This document shows positions 34,490-42,805 of a DNA stretch of 64,000 nt, piece after piece; position 1 is the stretch's first letter, and each line of letters begins with the position of its first letter. The stretch comes from Lachnospiraceae bacterium (GTDB taxonomy: Bacteria > Bacillota > Clostridia > Lachnospirales > Lachnospiraceae), in NCBI GenBank assembly GCA_014799465.1, contig JAAVHZ010000040.1, positions 62,001 to 126,000 of the forward strand, written 5' to 3'. A program made the translations under genes and the position numbers. The notes beneath the pieces were generated by a model. The model had not been told where the DNA came from. It searched no databases and was given only the letters and a program-made list of their open reading frames with translations.

Positions 34490-36037
34490 GTGATTGGAAT
34501 TATAATTGCTGTTGTGATTACATTAGTTGTAGTTGCTCCTATTACTTGGTTTGTTTCTTCAAAAATCACTACTAATTCTATTGAAACAAAGATAGGAAGT
34601 GCTGAAGAAAAATCGAGAGAAATCATAGATGAGGCATTAAAAACTGCTGAAACAAAGAAGAGGGAAGCGTTGCTGGAAGCCAAGGAAGAATCTTTGAAGA
34701 CGAAAAATGAGTTGGAAAAAGAGAGTAAAGAAAGACGGGCGGAAATTCAGCGTTATGAGAAACGAGTTCTTTCAAAGGAAGAGGCATTAGATAAGAAATC
34801 TGAGCAGATTGAGAAGAAAGAGCATATGCTTAATTCCAAAGAGGAAGAACTGAACAGGCAGAAAGAAGAAGTTGCACATCTTAATGAACAGCGTTTACAG
34901 GAACTGGAGAGAATCTCCGGACTAACCTCCGAACAGGCAAAAGAATATTTATTAAAATCTGTTGAAGAAGAAGTTAAACTTGATACGGCCAAAATGGTTA
35001 AGGAACTTGAAGCAAGGGCTAAAGAAGAAGCTTCAAAGAAGGCTAAAGAATATGTGGTTACTGCTATACAGAAGTGTGCGGCAGATCATGTTTCAGAGTC
35101 AACTATTTCGGTTGTACAGCTTCCAAATGATGAAATGAAGGGAAGGATTATCGGACGTGAAGGTAGAAATATCAGAACGTTAGAAACAATGACAGGTGTA
35201 GATCTTATTATAGATGACACACCTGAGGCAGTTATTCTTTCAGGATTTGATCCGATTCGTAGGGAAGTTGCCAGAATTGCACTGGAAAAGCTTATCGTTG
35301 ATGGTCGTATTCATCCGGCAAGAATTGAGGAAATGGTGGAAAAAGCACAAAAAGAAGTTGAAACCATGATGCGTGAGGAAGGTGAGGCAGCAACACTTGA
35401 AGTAGGTGTTCACGGTATTCATCCTGAATTAGTAAGATTACTTGGTAAGATGAAATTTAGAACAAGTTATGGTCAGAATGCTTTGAAGCATTCCATCGAA
35501 GTTGCACATCTGACAGGACTTCTGGCAGCAGAAGTAGGTGTTGATGTACGTATGGCTAAGAGGGCAGGATTATTACATGATATAGGTAAATCAGTAGATC
35601 ATGAAATAGAGGGTTCTCATATTCAGATAGGTGTGGATTTATGTAAAAAGTATAAAGAGTCTGCATTGATAATTAATGCAGTAGAAGCACATCATGGAGA
35701 TGTGGAGCCACAGTCGCTTATAGCATGTCTTCTTCAGGCGGCAGATACGATTTCTGCAGCAAGACCGGGAGCAAGAAGAGAGACTTTGGAAACATATACA
35801 AACAGATTGAAACAATTAGAAGATATCACTAATGAGTTTGATGGTGTAGATAAATCTTTTGCCATTCAGGCAGGTAGAGAGATACGAGTTATGGTTATTC
35901 CGGAGCAGGTTAGTGATGCTGATATGGTATTGCTGGCAAGGAATGTGTCTAAGGAGATTGAAAAACAGTTAGAGTATCCTGGACAGATTAAAGTAAGCGT
36001 TATTAGAGAGAGTCGTGTGATCGATTACGCTAAATAA
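34490..36037 (+). CDS. rny: Ribonuclease Y
   Basis: 515 aa. Membrane-anchored endoribonuclease that initiates mRNA decay. N-terminal membrane segment (about 2-24), long coiled coil (about 30-180), KH domain ([20 protein letters not shown]) and HD domain with [21 protein letters not shown] 34490 is preceded by AAGGAGGTG. It is separated from recX only by A elements and its promoter. A strong terminator follows. Confidence 0.96.
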   Translation: MIGIIIAVVITLVVVAPITWFVSSKITTNSIETKIGSAEEKSREIIDEALKTAETKKREALLEAKEESLKTKNELEKESKERRAEIQRYEKRVLSKEEALDKKSEQIEKKEHMLNSKEEELNRQKEEVAHLNEQRLQELERISGLTSEQAKEYLLKSVEEEVKLDTAKMVKELEARAKEEASKKAKEYVVTAIQKCAADHVSESTISVVQLPNDEMKGRIIGREGRNIRTLETMTGVDLIIDDTPEAVILSGFDPIRREVARIALEKLIVDGRIHPARIEEMVEKAQKEVETMMREEGEAATLEVGVHGIHPELVRLLGKMKFRTSYGQNALKHSIEVAHLTGLLAAEVGVDVRMAKRAGLLHDIGKSVDHEIEGSHIQIGVDLCKKYKESALIINAVEAHHGDVEPQSLIACLLQAADTISAARPGARRETLETYTNRLKQLEDITNEFDGVDKSFAIQAGREIRVMVIPEQVSDADMVLLARNVSKEIEKQLEYPGQIKVSVIRESRVIDYAK

Positions 36038-36056
36038 TTAAGGTAATGTTAAATAT

Positions 36057-36106
36057 AAAAGGTTGTAAATGAATCGGTTTATTGGTTTGTTTTACAACCT
36101 TTTTTA
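36057..36106 (+). terminator. Terminator after rny
   Basis: AAAAGGTTGTAAA at 36057-36069 pairs with TTTACAACCTTTT from 36091 and is followed by more T residues. Confidence 0.85.
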
Positions 36107-36132
36107 AATCTATAGAAAGGTAGTAAAGAATA

Positions 36133-36912
36133 ATGAAAAAAGTATTAACCATTGCAGGTTCGGATTGCAGCGGAGGTGCAGGGATACAGGCTGATTTGAA
36201 AACAATATCAGCCTTCGGAATATATGGGATGAGTGTAATAACTGCACTTACGGCACAGAATACATTAGGGGTAAATGGAGTACGAACTACAGATAAAGAG
36301 TTTACAAGACTACAGATAAGGAGTGTATTTGAAGATATATTTCCTGATGCGATAAAAATAGGAATGGTATCTGATGCAGGTAATATACAGGTTATAAAAG
36401 AAGAATTGGAAAGCTTTAACGCAGTGAATATTGTATTGGATACAGTAATGGTGTCTACAAGCGGACATTCGCTTATAAATGAGAATGCAAAAGAAGTTCT
36501 TATAAAAACTCTTATTCCTATTGCAGATATTATCACTCCGAATATTGCAGAGGCAGAAGTTCTCTCACGGATAACTGTTAATGAAAGAGAGGATATGGTC
36601 AGGGCAGCAAAAATTATATCAAATATAACAGATGCAGCAATATTGATTAAAGGAGGACATTTAAAAGATTGTGCTGATGATATGCTGTATTCAGACGGAA
36701 AAATAGAATGGTTTAATGAAGAACATGTGGATAATGAAAATACACATGGTACAGGATGTACATTGTCCTCAGCTATAGCTTGTGGATTGGCAGAAGGGTA
36801 TACCATAGAGAAAAGTGTTTTGGATGCAAAAAATTATTTAACGGGAGCTATAAAAAACGGACTTAATATAGGAAAAGGAAGAGGACCACTAAACCACATG
36901 TATAGAATATAG
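36133..36912 (+). CDS. thiD: Hydroxymethylpyrimidine/phosphomethylpyrimidine kinase
   Basis: 259 aa ribokinase-fold enzyme of thiamine pyrimidine synthesis. [44 protein letters not shown] and the C-terminal anion-hole motif [13 protein letters not shown] are diagnostic. AGAAAGG precedes ATG 36133. No other thiamine gene and no TPP riboswitch were seen nearby. The pyridoxal kinase role found for some family members cannot be excluded. Confidence 0.9.
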   Translation: MKKVLTIAGSDCSGGAGIQADLKTISAFGIYGMSVITALTAQNTLGVNGVRTTDKEFTRLQIRSVFEDIFPDAIKIGMVSDAGNIQVIKEELESFNAVNIVLDTVMVSTSGHSLINENAKEVLIKTLIPIADIITPNIAEAEVLSRITVNEREDMVRAAKIISNITDAAILIKGGHLKDCADDMLYSDGKIEWFNEEHVDNENTHGTGCTLSSAIACGLAEGYTIEKSVLDAKNYLTGAIKNGLNIGKGRGPLNHMYRI

Positions 36913-36969
36913 TTGCAAAATAAAAAATAATATACTATAATAAGTTGGAATTTTGAGAGAAGAAGATAT

Positions 36970-37155
36970 ATGTGTGAAAGAGTTGCAGGAATAAAATATA
37001 TTTCAGCAATTGAGCCGCAGGGTGCATTTTATATTTTTATTGATGTAAGTGAAGTTCTGGGAAAGAAATATAAAGGTGAAACTGTGGAACATCTGCAAAG
37101 ATGGCAGAGATACTTATCAGAATAGAAAAGTTTGTAAATGACCTTATAGATTAGT
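36970..37155 (+). pseudogene. Remnant of a class I aminotransferase C-terminus
   Basis: An open frame of 51 codons from ATG 36970 reads MCERVAGIKYISAIEPQGAFYIFIDVSEVLGKKYKG, matching the C-terminal small domain of aspartate-type aminotransferases (the xxPxGAFYxF pattern). After GETVEHLQ the family-like ending continues in another frame as AKMAEILIRIEKFVNDLID before TAG at 37153-37155. The rest of the gene, including the PLP lysine, is absent, so this is a deletion remnant. Confidence 0.65.
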
Positions 37156-37181
37156 AATTAGGAAAGGAATGATATCGGTAT

Positions 37182-37979
37182 ATGGCAAAGATAGGTTTTA
37201 TAGGAATGGGGAATATGGGATATGCCATGTTGAAAGGTGCTTTAAATGTATTTGATAAAGATGAAATCATATTTTGTGATGCAAATGAGACACGAATGAA
37301 TCAGGTAACTGAAGAAACAGGTGTCCGACATGCAGAATCAAATGCTGAGTGTGCCAATAGTGTGAAGTATCTGGTATTAGCAGTAAAACCACAATTTTAT
37401 GATAAGGTTATTAAAAATATAGTAAATGTTGTTACGTCTGAACATGTTATTATATCAATAGCACCCGGAATTACAATTAAATATCTTGTAGATGAATTGG
37501 GATTTGACAGCAGGATAGTAAGAGCAATGCCTAATACTCCGGCACTTTTAGGTGCAGGAATGACCGGAATAAGCTACAATCCTTCATTGTTTACAGTAAC
37601 CGAGAAAGAAGTTATAGAAAAGTTCTTCTCTTCCTTTGGTAAAGTAAGAGTTGTTGATGAAAAGCTTATGAGTGCAGTAACGTGTGCAAGCGGAAGTTCA
37701 CCTGCCTATGTATATATGTTTATTGAGGCTATGGCAGACAGTGTTGTAAAATATGGTATTCCAAGAGATGCTGCATATGAAATGGTGGCTCAGACTGTTA
37801 TGGGTTCAGCTAAAATGGTACTTGAAACTAAAGAGCATCCGGGCAGGTTAAAAGATAATGTATGTTCACCGGCAGGCACAACCATAGCAGGTGTGGCAGC
37901 ATTGGAAGAATATGGATTTAGAAATGCAATTATAAAAGCAACAGATGCATGTTATGATAGAGCAGAAAATATGAAATAG
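37182..37979 (+). CDS. proC: Pyrroline-5-carboxylate reductase
   Basis: 265 aa. NADPH-dependent last step of proline synthesis. N-terminal Rossmann motif IGFIGMGNMGYAMLKG and the C-terminal signature GSSPAYVYMFIEAMADS...VCSPAGTTIAGVAALEEYGFR. AAGGAA precedes the start. It is followed by a NUDIX gene after 12 bp. Confidence 0.94.
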   Translation: MAKIGFIGMGNMGYAMLKGALNVFDKDEIIFCDANETRMNQVTEETGVRHAESNAECANSVKYLVLAVKPQFYDKVIKNIVNVVTSEHVIISIAPGITIKYLVDELGFDSRIVRAMPNTPALLGAGMTGISYNPSLFTVTEKEVIEKFFSSFGKVRVVDEKLMSAVTCASGSSPAYVYMFIEAMADSVVKYGIPRDAAYEMVAQTVMGSAKMVLETKEHPGRLKDNVCSPAGTTIAGVAALEEYGFRNAIIKATDACYDRAENMK

Positions 37980-37991
37980 GAGCTTTTTGAT

Positions 37992-38531
37992 ATGGAAGAA
38001 ATCAGGCGGATAAACCGGGAACTTGTATATAAAGGTCATATTATAGATATGTATAAAGATACAGTAGAGATTCCTAATGGCAATGTGGCAGAATGGGATT
38101 TTATAGGACATAAGGGTGCAGCAGCAGTTATTCCTGTTACAAATGACGGAAAAATACTTATGGTAAGGCAGTATAGAAATGCACTTGACAGATATACGGT
38201 GGAAATACCGGCAGGAGGTCTTGAAAATAAAGATGAACCTATGATTAAGTGTGCTGCAAGGGAACTGGAGGAAGAGACCGGATATAAGTCTGATAATCTT
38301 GAGTTTTTATTATCGCTTAGAACAACAGTGGCATTTTGTAATGAAAAAATAGAGGTATTTCTGGCAACAAATCTTAAAAAGACAAAACAACATCTTGATG
38401 AAGATGAGTACATAGATGTTGTTCCATATGATGTAGAAGAATTGGTTGATATGATATATGCAGGAAAGATAGAAGATTCCAAAACAGTTGCTGCTGTTCT
38501 GGCTTATTATGCAAAGTACTTACACAAATAA
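37992..38531 (+). CDS. nudF: NUDIX hydrolase, ADP-ribose pyrophosphatase type
   Basis: 179 aa. N-terminal part typical of NudF (RELVYKGHIIDMYKDTVEIPNG), VIPVTNDGKILMVRQYRNALDRYTVEIPAGGLE, and the Nudix box with REL-EEETGY near residues 92-99. It hydrolyses ADP-ribose and related nucleoside diphosphate sugars. In Bacillus nudF likewise stands close to spoIIM and xerD. Confidence 0.88.
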   Translation: MEEIRRINRELVYKGHIIDMYKDTVEIPNGNVAEWDFIGHKGAAAVIPVTNDGKILMVRQYRNALDRYTVEIPAGGLENKDEPMIKCAARELEEETGYKSDNLEFLLSLRTTVAFCNEKIEVFLATNLKKTKQHLDEDEYIDVVPYDVEELVDMIYAGKIEDSKTVAAVLAYYAKYLHK

Positions 38532-38595
38532 AGCATATTTGATTTAAATGCCGCATATATTCATTTAGAGTTGTCCTTTAAGTGGAGGTATCTGA

Positions 38596-39186
38596 ATGAG
38601 ATATGCGGTTTTTAATGTTTTAAGAAATAGAAAGGTATGGATAATCAGTTTTTGGATTGGATTATCGGCAGGAATGATATATGCAAATATAAAGTGGTTT
38701 AACTGTACGGAAGAGATAAATTCTTATATTACATATTGGAGTGACAGAATTAGTAATTCTGATATAAATAAATCAGATTTTCAAAAATATATATTTGGAT
38801 ACAGAATAAAAGAATTGCTGGTGATATTTATATTTAATCTTACAATAGCAGGAAGATTTTTTAATTGCTGTTATCTTGGATATCTTGGATATTCGGAAGC
38901 ACTTATGGAATCAGTTCTGACATTAAAATATGGATATAGGGGAATTGGTTTATATACAGCATCTGTTTTTCCACATTATATTGTTTATGTAATAGTACTT
39001 TTATATACTCTTAGTAAATGTGAAGTTATAAATAAAGTATTCTTTAATGACAGAAAAAGGTTTTCAGGGAACAGTATCGGTATAAATGAGGTTAAAAGCA
39101 TAGTTGTAAATGTTTTATTTATAGTATTTTTAGCATGGTTTGAAAGTTTTTTGGAATCTTATATAAATATTCATATTTTTGTTTGA
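38596..39186 (+). CDS. spoIIM: Stage II sporulation protein M
   Basis: 196 aa, with four to five hydrophobic segments. SpoIIM belongs to the DUF95 family and forms the DMP peptidoglycan-remodelling complex (with SpoIID and SpoIIP) that drives engulfment. Recognition rests on topology, length, and the nudF-spoIIM-xerD-deoB order, which matches Bacillus. Sequence conservation is weaker than for the other sporulation genes here. GTGGAGG precedes ATG 38596. Confidence 0.82.
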   Translation: MRYAVFNVLRNRKVWIISFWIGLSAGMIYANIKWFNCTEEINSYITYWSDRISNSDINKSDFQKYIFGYRIKELLVIFIFNLTIAGRFFNCCYLGYLGYSEALMESVLTLKYGYRGIGLYTASVFPHYIVYVIVLLYTLSKCEVINKVFFNDRKRFSGNSIGINEVKSIVVNVLFIVFLAWFESFLESYINIHIFV

Positions 39187-39310
39187 TTTTATTGTATATT
39201 TTGGTATACTAGTATTCGTATTTGTATTTTGGAAGGTACTAATTGAGAAGGTGTTTTGATGAAAAAGACAGGCATTTTTTTCGTTTAATGCAGTTGAAAG
39301 GGTGGAAATT

Positions 39311-40198
39311 ATGCAGCAGAGTATTGAGGACTTTATATCTTATCTGGGGGATGTAAAAAAAGCGTCATTAAATACAAGACAGTCATATAGACGTGATTTG
39401 TCTAAAATGAAGAGGTTTATGGAAGCAAATGGAATAAATGAAGTCGGAAGGATAACAGTTACAAACATAAATGCATATGTTTTGAAACTCGAAAAAGACG
39501 GATTATCAGCGGCAACAATATCACGTAATATTGCAGCCATGAGAACGTATTTTCATTATCTTATGGTAAATAAGAAAATAGATTATGAGCCGGTTGAGTT
39601 TTTGAAGGCACCACCGATTAAGAAAAAGGCTCCTACGATTTTGTCTGTTGAGGAAGTAAACAGAATTATGGGGCAGCCATCAGGAAATTCGCCTAAAGAA
39701 GTTCGTGATAAAGCTATGATAGAACTTCTTTATGCTACCGGAATAAGAGTGAGCGAAATGATTCTTCTGAAAGTGGAAGATATTAATCTTGAAATGGATT
39801 ACATAATATGTCATAGTGATACCAGAAAGGATAGAATAGTTCCTTTTGGAAGTGAGGCAAAAAAAGCATTAAGTAAATGGCTTGGCGGATATAGGGACGA
39901 AATGCTAAAAGGTAAAGAAAGCGATTTGCTGTTCCTTAATTGTCAGGGAAACTCTATGAGCCGTCAGGGATTTTGGAAAATAATAAAAGGATATGGAATA
40001 AAAGCAGGCATAAAAGATGATATAACACCACATACCATAAGACATTCATTTGCTGCACATTTGGTAGAAAATGGTGCCGATTTAAGGTCGGTACAGGAAA
40101 TGATGGGGTTGTCTGACATATCATCTGCAAGGATATATGCTGATATGTCTAAACAAAAGATAAGAAGTGTGTATGCGAATAGTCATCCAAGAAAGTGA
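39311..40198 (+). CDS. xerD: XerD-type tyrosine recombinase with altered catalytic residue
   Basis: 295 aa. An N-terminal SAM-like core-binding domain (about 1-90) and a C-terminal catalytic domain. R146 (ATGIRVSE), K173, H241 and R244 (HTIRHSF) and the nucleophile Y276 are present. At the fifth catalytic position, where XerD proteins have His in LGHSD, this protein reads MGLSD with Leu267. The genomic position next to spoIIM and deoB is that of xerD/ripX in Bacillus. ATG 39311 is preceded by AAGGGTGG. Chromosome dimer resolution is the expected role if active. Confidence 0.85.
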   Translation: MQQSIEDFISYLGDVKKASLNTRQSYRRDLSKMKRFMEANGINEVGRITVTNINAYVLKLEKDGLSAATISRNIAAMRTYFHYLMVNKKIDYEPVEFLKAPPIKKKAPTILSVEEVNRIMGQPSGNSPKEVRDKAMIELLYATGIRVSEMILLKVEDINLEMDYIICHSDTRKDRIVPFGSEAKKALSKWLGGYRDEMLKGKESDLLFLNCQGNSMSRQGFWKIIKGYGIKAGIKDDITPHTIRHSFAAHLVENGADLRSVQEMMGLSDISSARIYADMSKQKIRSVYANSHPRK

Positions 40199-40209
40199 CT
40201 TTATGAACA

Positions 40210-40254
40210 TAAAAAAACAGGTGTTCCGTTAATGATGGAACATCTGTTTTTTTA
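40210..40254. terminator. Bidirectional terminator between xerD and the DAHP synthase gene
   Basis: AAAAAAACAGGTGTTCC pairs with GGAACATCTGTTTTTTT, with A- and T-runs on both sides, so it can stop transcription from either convergent gene. Confidence 0.88.
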
Positions 40255-41283
40255 CTAAAGTAATTCTGCTATATCATATATCAATTGTTCAGTCTGCTCC
40301 CATCCTATACAAGGGTCAGTAATTGATTTACCATATATATGTTCTTCAACTTTCTGGCAGCCTGGTTCAATATAACTTTCAATCATAAGTCCTTTTACAA
40401 AGCTTGCAATGTCATTAGAATGTCTCATGCTGTGAAGCACCTCTTTTGATATTCTAATCTGTTCAATATACTGTTTTGCAGAATTAGAATGATTTGCATC
40501 AATAATGACCGCAGGATTAACAAGTTCAAGTTCCTGATACATATTATAAAGCCTTATAAGGTCTTCGTAATGATAGTTAGGTATACATTGACCATGTTTA
40601 TTTACTGCACCACGAAGAATAGTATGTGTATATGGATTGCCGTCTGTCTTTACTTCCCATCCTCTGTAAATAAAAGTATGACCGCTTTGAGCGGCTATAA
40701 CCGAATTTAACATAACGGAAAAATCACCACTGGTAGGATTTTTCATTCCGGCAGGAATTTCCATTCCGCTTACTGTAAGTCTGTGCTGCTGGTCTTCTAC
40801 AGAACGTGCACCTATGGCAACATATGATAAAATATCTGAAAAATATCTGTAATTTTCAGGATAAAGCATCTCATCAGCAGCAGTGAGCCCTGTTTCCTCC
40901 ATTGAGCGGATATGCATTTTTCTGATTGCAAGAAGTCCGGCGAGAAGATCGGGTTTACCTTCAGGGTCAGGCTGATGAAGCATTCCTTTATATCCCATAC
41001 CTGTTGTACGAGGTTTGTTTGTATATATTCTTGGAATAATTATAATTTTATCTGAAACCTTTTCACTTACTTTGGCAAGTCTGCTTACATAGTCACAAAC
41101 AGCATCCTCATTGTCAGCTGAACATGGACCTATTATAAGCAGAAATTTACCGGATTCACCACTAAATACTTTTTTAATCTCAATGTCCCTTTTCTCCTTG
41201 AGTTCTGCAAGTTTCATCGGCAGAGGAAACTGTTCTTTAATCTCAGCAGGAGTAGGTAAATGTTTTATAAATTGAAAACTCAT
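40255..41283 (-). CDS. 3-deoxy-7-phosphoheptulonate (DAHP) synthase, type I
   Basis: 342 aa. Class I AroF/G/H-type enzyme that condenses phosphoenolpyruvate and erythrose 4-phosphate, the first shikimate step. LLIIGPCSADNEDAVCDYVSRLA, IPRIYTNKPRTTGMGYKGMLHQPDPEGKPDLLAGL, GARSVEDQQHR and IDANHSNSAKQYIEQ are hallmarks. The start is ATG at 41283-41281 with AAGGAGG upstream on the minus strand. It is a single gene inserted against the direction of the otherwise syntenic xerD-deoB pair. Which aromatic amino acid inhibits it cannot be read from sequence. Confidence 0.93.
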   Translation of the reverse strand: MSFQFIKHLPTPAEIKEQFPLPMKLAELKEKRDIEIKKVFSGESGKFLLIIGPCSADNEDAVCDYVSRLAKVSEKVSDKIIIIPRIYTNKPRTTGMGYKGMLHQPDPEGKPDLLAGLLAIRKMHIRSMEETGLTAADEMLYPENYRYFSDILSYVAIGARSVEDQQHRLTVSGMEIPAGMKNPTSGDFSVMLNSVIAAQSGHTFIYRGWEVKTDGNPYTHTILRGAVNKHGQCIPNYHYEDLIRLYNMYQELELVNPAVIIDANHSNSAKQYIEQIRISKEVLHSMRHSNDIASFVKGLMIESYIEPGCQKVEEHIYGKSITDPCIGWEQTEQLIYDIAELL

Positions 41284-41450
41284 TATAAATATCCTCCTTG
41301 AATCCAAATCGTGTAATTACAACAATAACAGATTATAATATAAAAGAGGTTAAAATTCAATTATATTTTGCAAGATGAATTTATATGTGGCATGATATAT
41401 GGTATAATTAGTATATTAATATAAGGTCGAAAGGCAGAATGGAGGCAGCT

Positions 41451-42632
41451 ATGGGTGAAATAAGAAGAGTTATATGGATTATATTAGACAGTGTTGGTGC
41501 AGGTGAGATGCCTGATGCTGACAGATTCGGTGATGAGGGTGCTAATACTCTTGTGCATGTATGGGAGAAAAATGGAGGTTTAAATATTCCAAATCTGGTA
41601 AAAATGGGAATAGGGAACATTAGTGGTGTAACAGAAATACCCAAAGAAAAGAATCCGTTAGCGTGTTATGGAAGACTCAGTGAAATGTCTAATGGTAAAG
41701 ATACTACAATTGGACATTGGGAAATGACAGGAATATATTCGCCAAATAAATTCCCAACTTATCCACAGGGATTTCCGGAAAATATAATAGATGATTTTAT
41801 TAAAAAAGCGGGAGTGCCCGGAATATTGGGAAATTGTACGGCATCCGGAACAGAGATTATAAAAGAACTGGGAGTACAACACATTACGACTGCCAAACCA
41901 ATAATATATACATCGGCTGACAGTGTATTTCAGATAGCATGTCATGAAGAAGTATATCCGCCTGAAAAACTTTATGAAATATGTCGGATTGCAAGAGAAA
42001 TATTGTGTGGAGAACATGCAGTTGCAAGGGTTATTGCGAGACCGTTTGCAGGAGAAGACGGAAGTTTTTACCGTACATCTAACAGAAGGGATTTTTCACT
42101 TAAACCGGGTGATAATAATCTTTTAGTTAAAATGAAAGAAAAGGGCATGGAGGTTACAGCTGTTGGAAAGATAGAGGATATATTTGCGGGCAGCGGCATA
42201 ACTGAGGCTGTACATACAAAAGACAATATGGATGGTGTGGATAAAACTCTGGAATATATGAAGAAAAAAGAAGGCGGACTTATATTTACAAATCTTGTAG
42301 AATTTGATTCTACATGGGGACACAGAAGGGATTATAAAGGATATGGAAAGGGTCTTGAAGATTTTGACATGAGACTTGAGGAGATAATATCATCCATGAA
42401 AAAAGACGATTTACTGATAATAAATGCTGACCATGGATGTGACCCTACATTTAAAGGTACAGACCACACAAGAGAGTATATCCCTGTTTTATTGTATGGT
42501 AAAAGTATAAAAAGTGGTGTTGATATTGGGACAGGCAGCAGTTTTGCTGATATAGGTCAAACTATTGCAGATATATTCGGTATTGAAAAACTTGATATAG
42601 GCAGCAGTATGCTAAATAAAATATTAATATGA
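41451..42632 (+). CDS. deoB: Phosphopentomutase
   Basis: 393 aa, alkaline phosphatase superfamily. It interconverts ribose 1- and 5-phosphate (and the deoxy forms) in nucleoside salvage. Metal-binding segments DSVGAGEMPDA at the N-terminus, KDTTIGHWEM with the phospho-threonine region, and NADHGCDPTFKGTDHTREYIP near the C-terminus. I chose ATG 41451 with GGAGG five bases upstream over the ATG at 41439. The TGA stop forms part of the 8-bp target duplication of element A4. It pairs functionally with pdp downstream. Confidence 0.95.
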   Translation: MGEIRRVIWIILDSVGAGEMPDADRFGDEGANTLVHVWEKNGGLNIPNLVKMGIGNISGVTEIPKEKNPLACYGRLSEMSNGKDTTIGHWEMTGIYSPNKFPTYPQGFPENIIDDFIKKAGVPGILGNCTASGTEIIKELGVQHITTAKPIIYTSADSVFQIACHEEVYPPEKLYEICRIAREILCGEHAVARVIARPFAGEDGSFYRTSNRRDFSLKPGDNNLLVKMKEKGMEVTAVGKIEDIFAGSGITEAVHTKDNMDGVDKTLEYMKKKEGGLIFTNLVEFDSTWGHRRDYKGYGKGLEDFDMRLEEIISSMKKDDLLIINADHGCDPTFKGTDHTREYIPVLLYGKSIKSGVDIGTGSSFADIGQTIADIFGIEKLDIGSSMLNKILI

Positions 42633-42763
42633 GTAACAGTTCAGCCATGCAGAGAATAATCTATAATAATTTCGTGGGAGCTTGCTCACTAAGAAATTAT
42701 TATAGATTATTCTCTATAGGGCGGACGCCCGACATTGGCATGGCTGAACTGTTACTAATATGA
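42625..42763. repeat. Palindromic MITE-like element A4 (123 bp) with 8-bp target duplication
   Basis: The element spans 42633-42755 in the opposite orientation to A1-A3. It has perfect 18-bp terminal repeats GTAACAGTTCAGCCATGC and a 23-bp stem (42651-42673 with 42693-42715). TAATATGA flanks both ends (42625-42632 and 42756-42763); the left copy contains the deoB stop codon. One A-to-C change in the stem is matched by T-to-G on the other arm. Confidence 0.92.
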
Positions 42764-42805
42764 TAAAATTGTATCTTATTTTGCGGAAAGGGCGTGGCTA
42801 TTTAT

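Noticed and set aside
36030-36806. Minus-strand open frame of 258 codons opposite thiD
   Set aside because: Shadow of a strongly supported gene, with no family features and a composition typical of reversed AT-rich coding sequence.
39259-39288. Nine-codon frame MKKTGIFFV ahead of xerD with a possible ribosome binding site
   Set aside because: Too short and without hairpins or regulatory codons typical of attenuation leaders; it may be a chance or decayed start.
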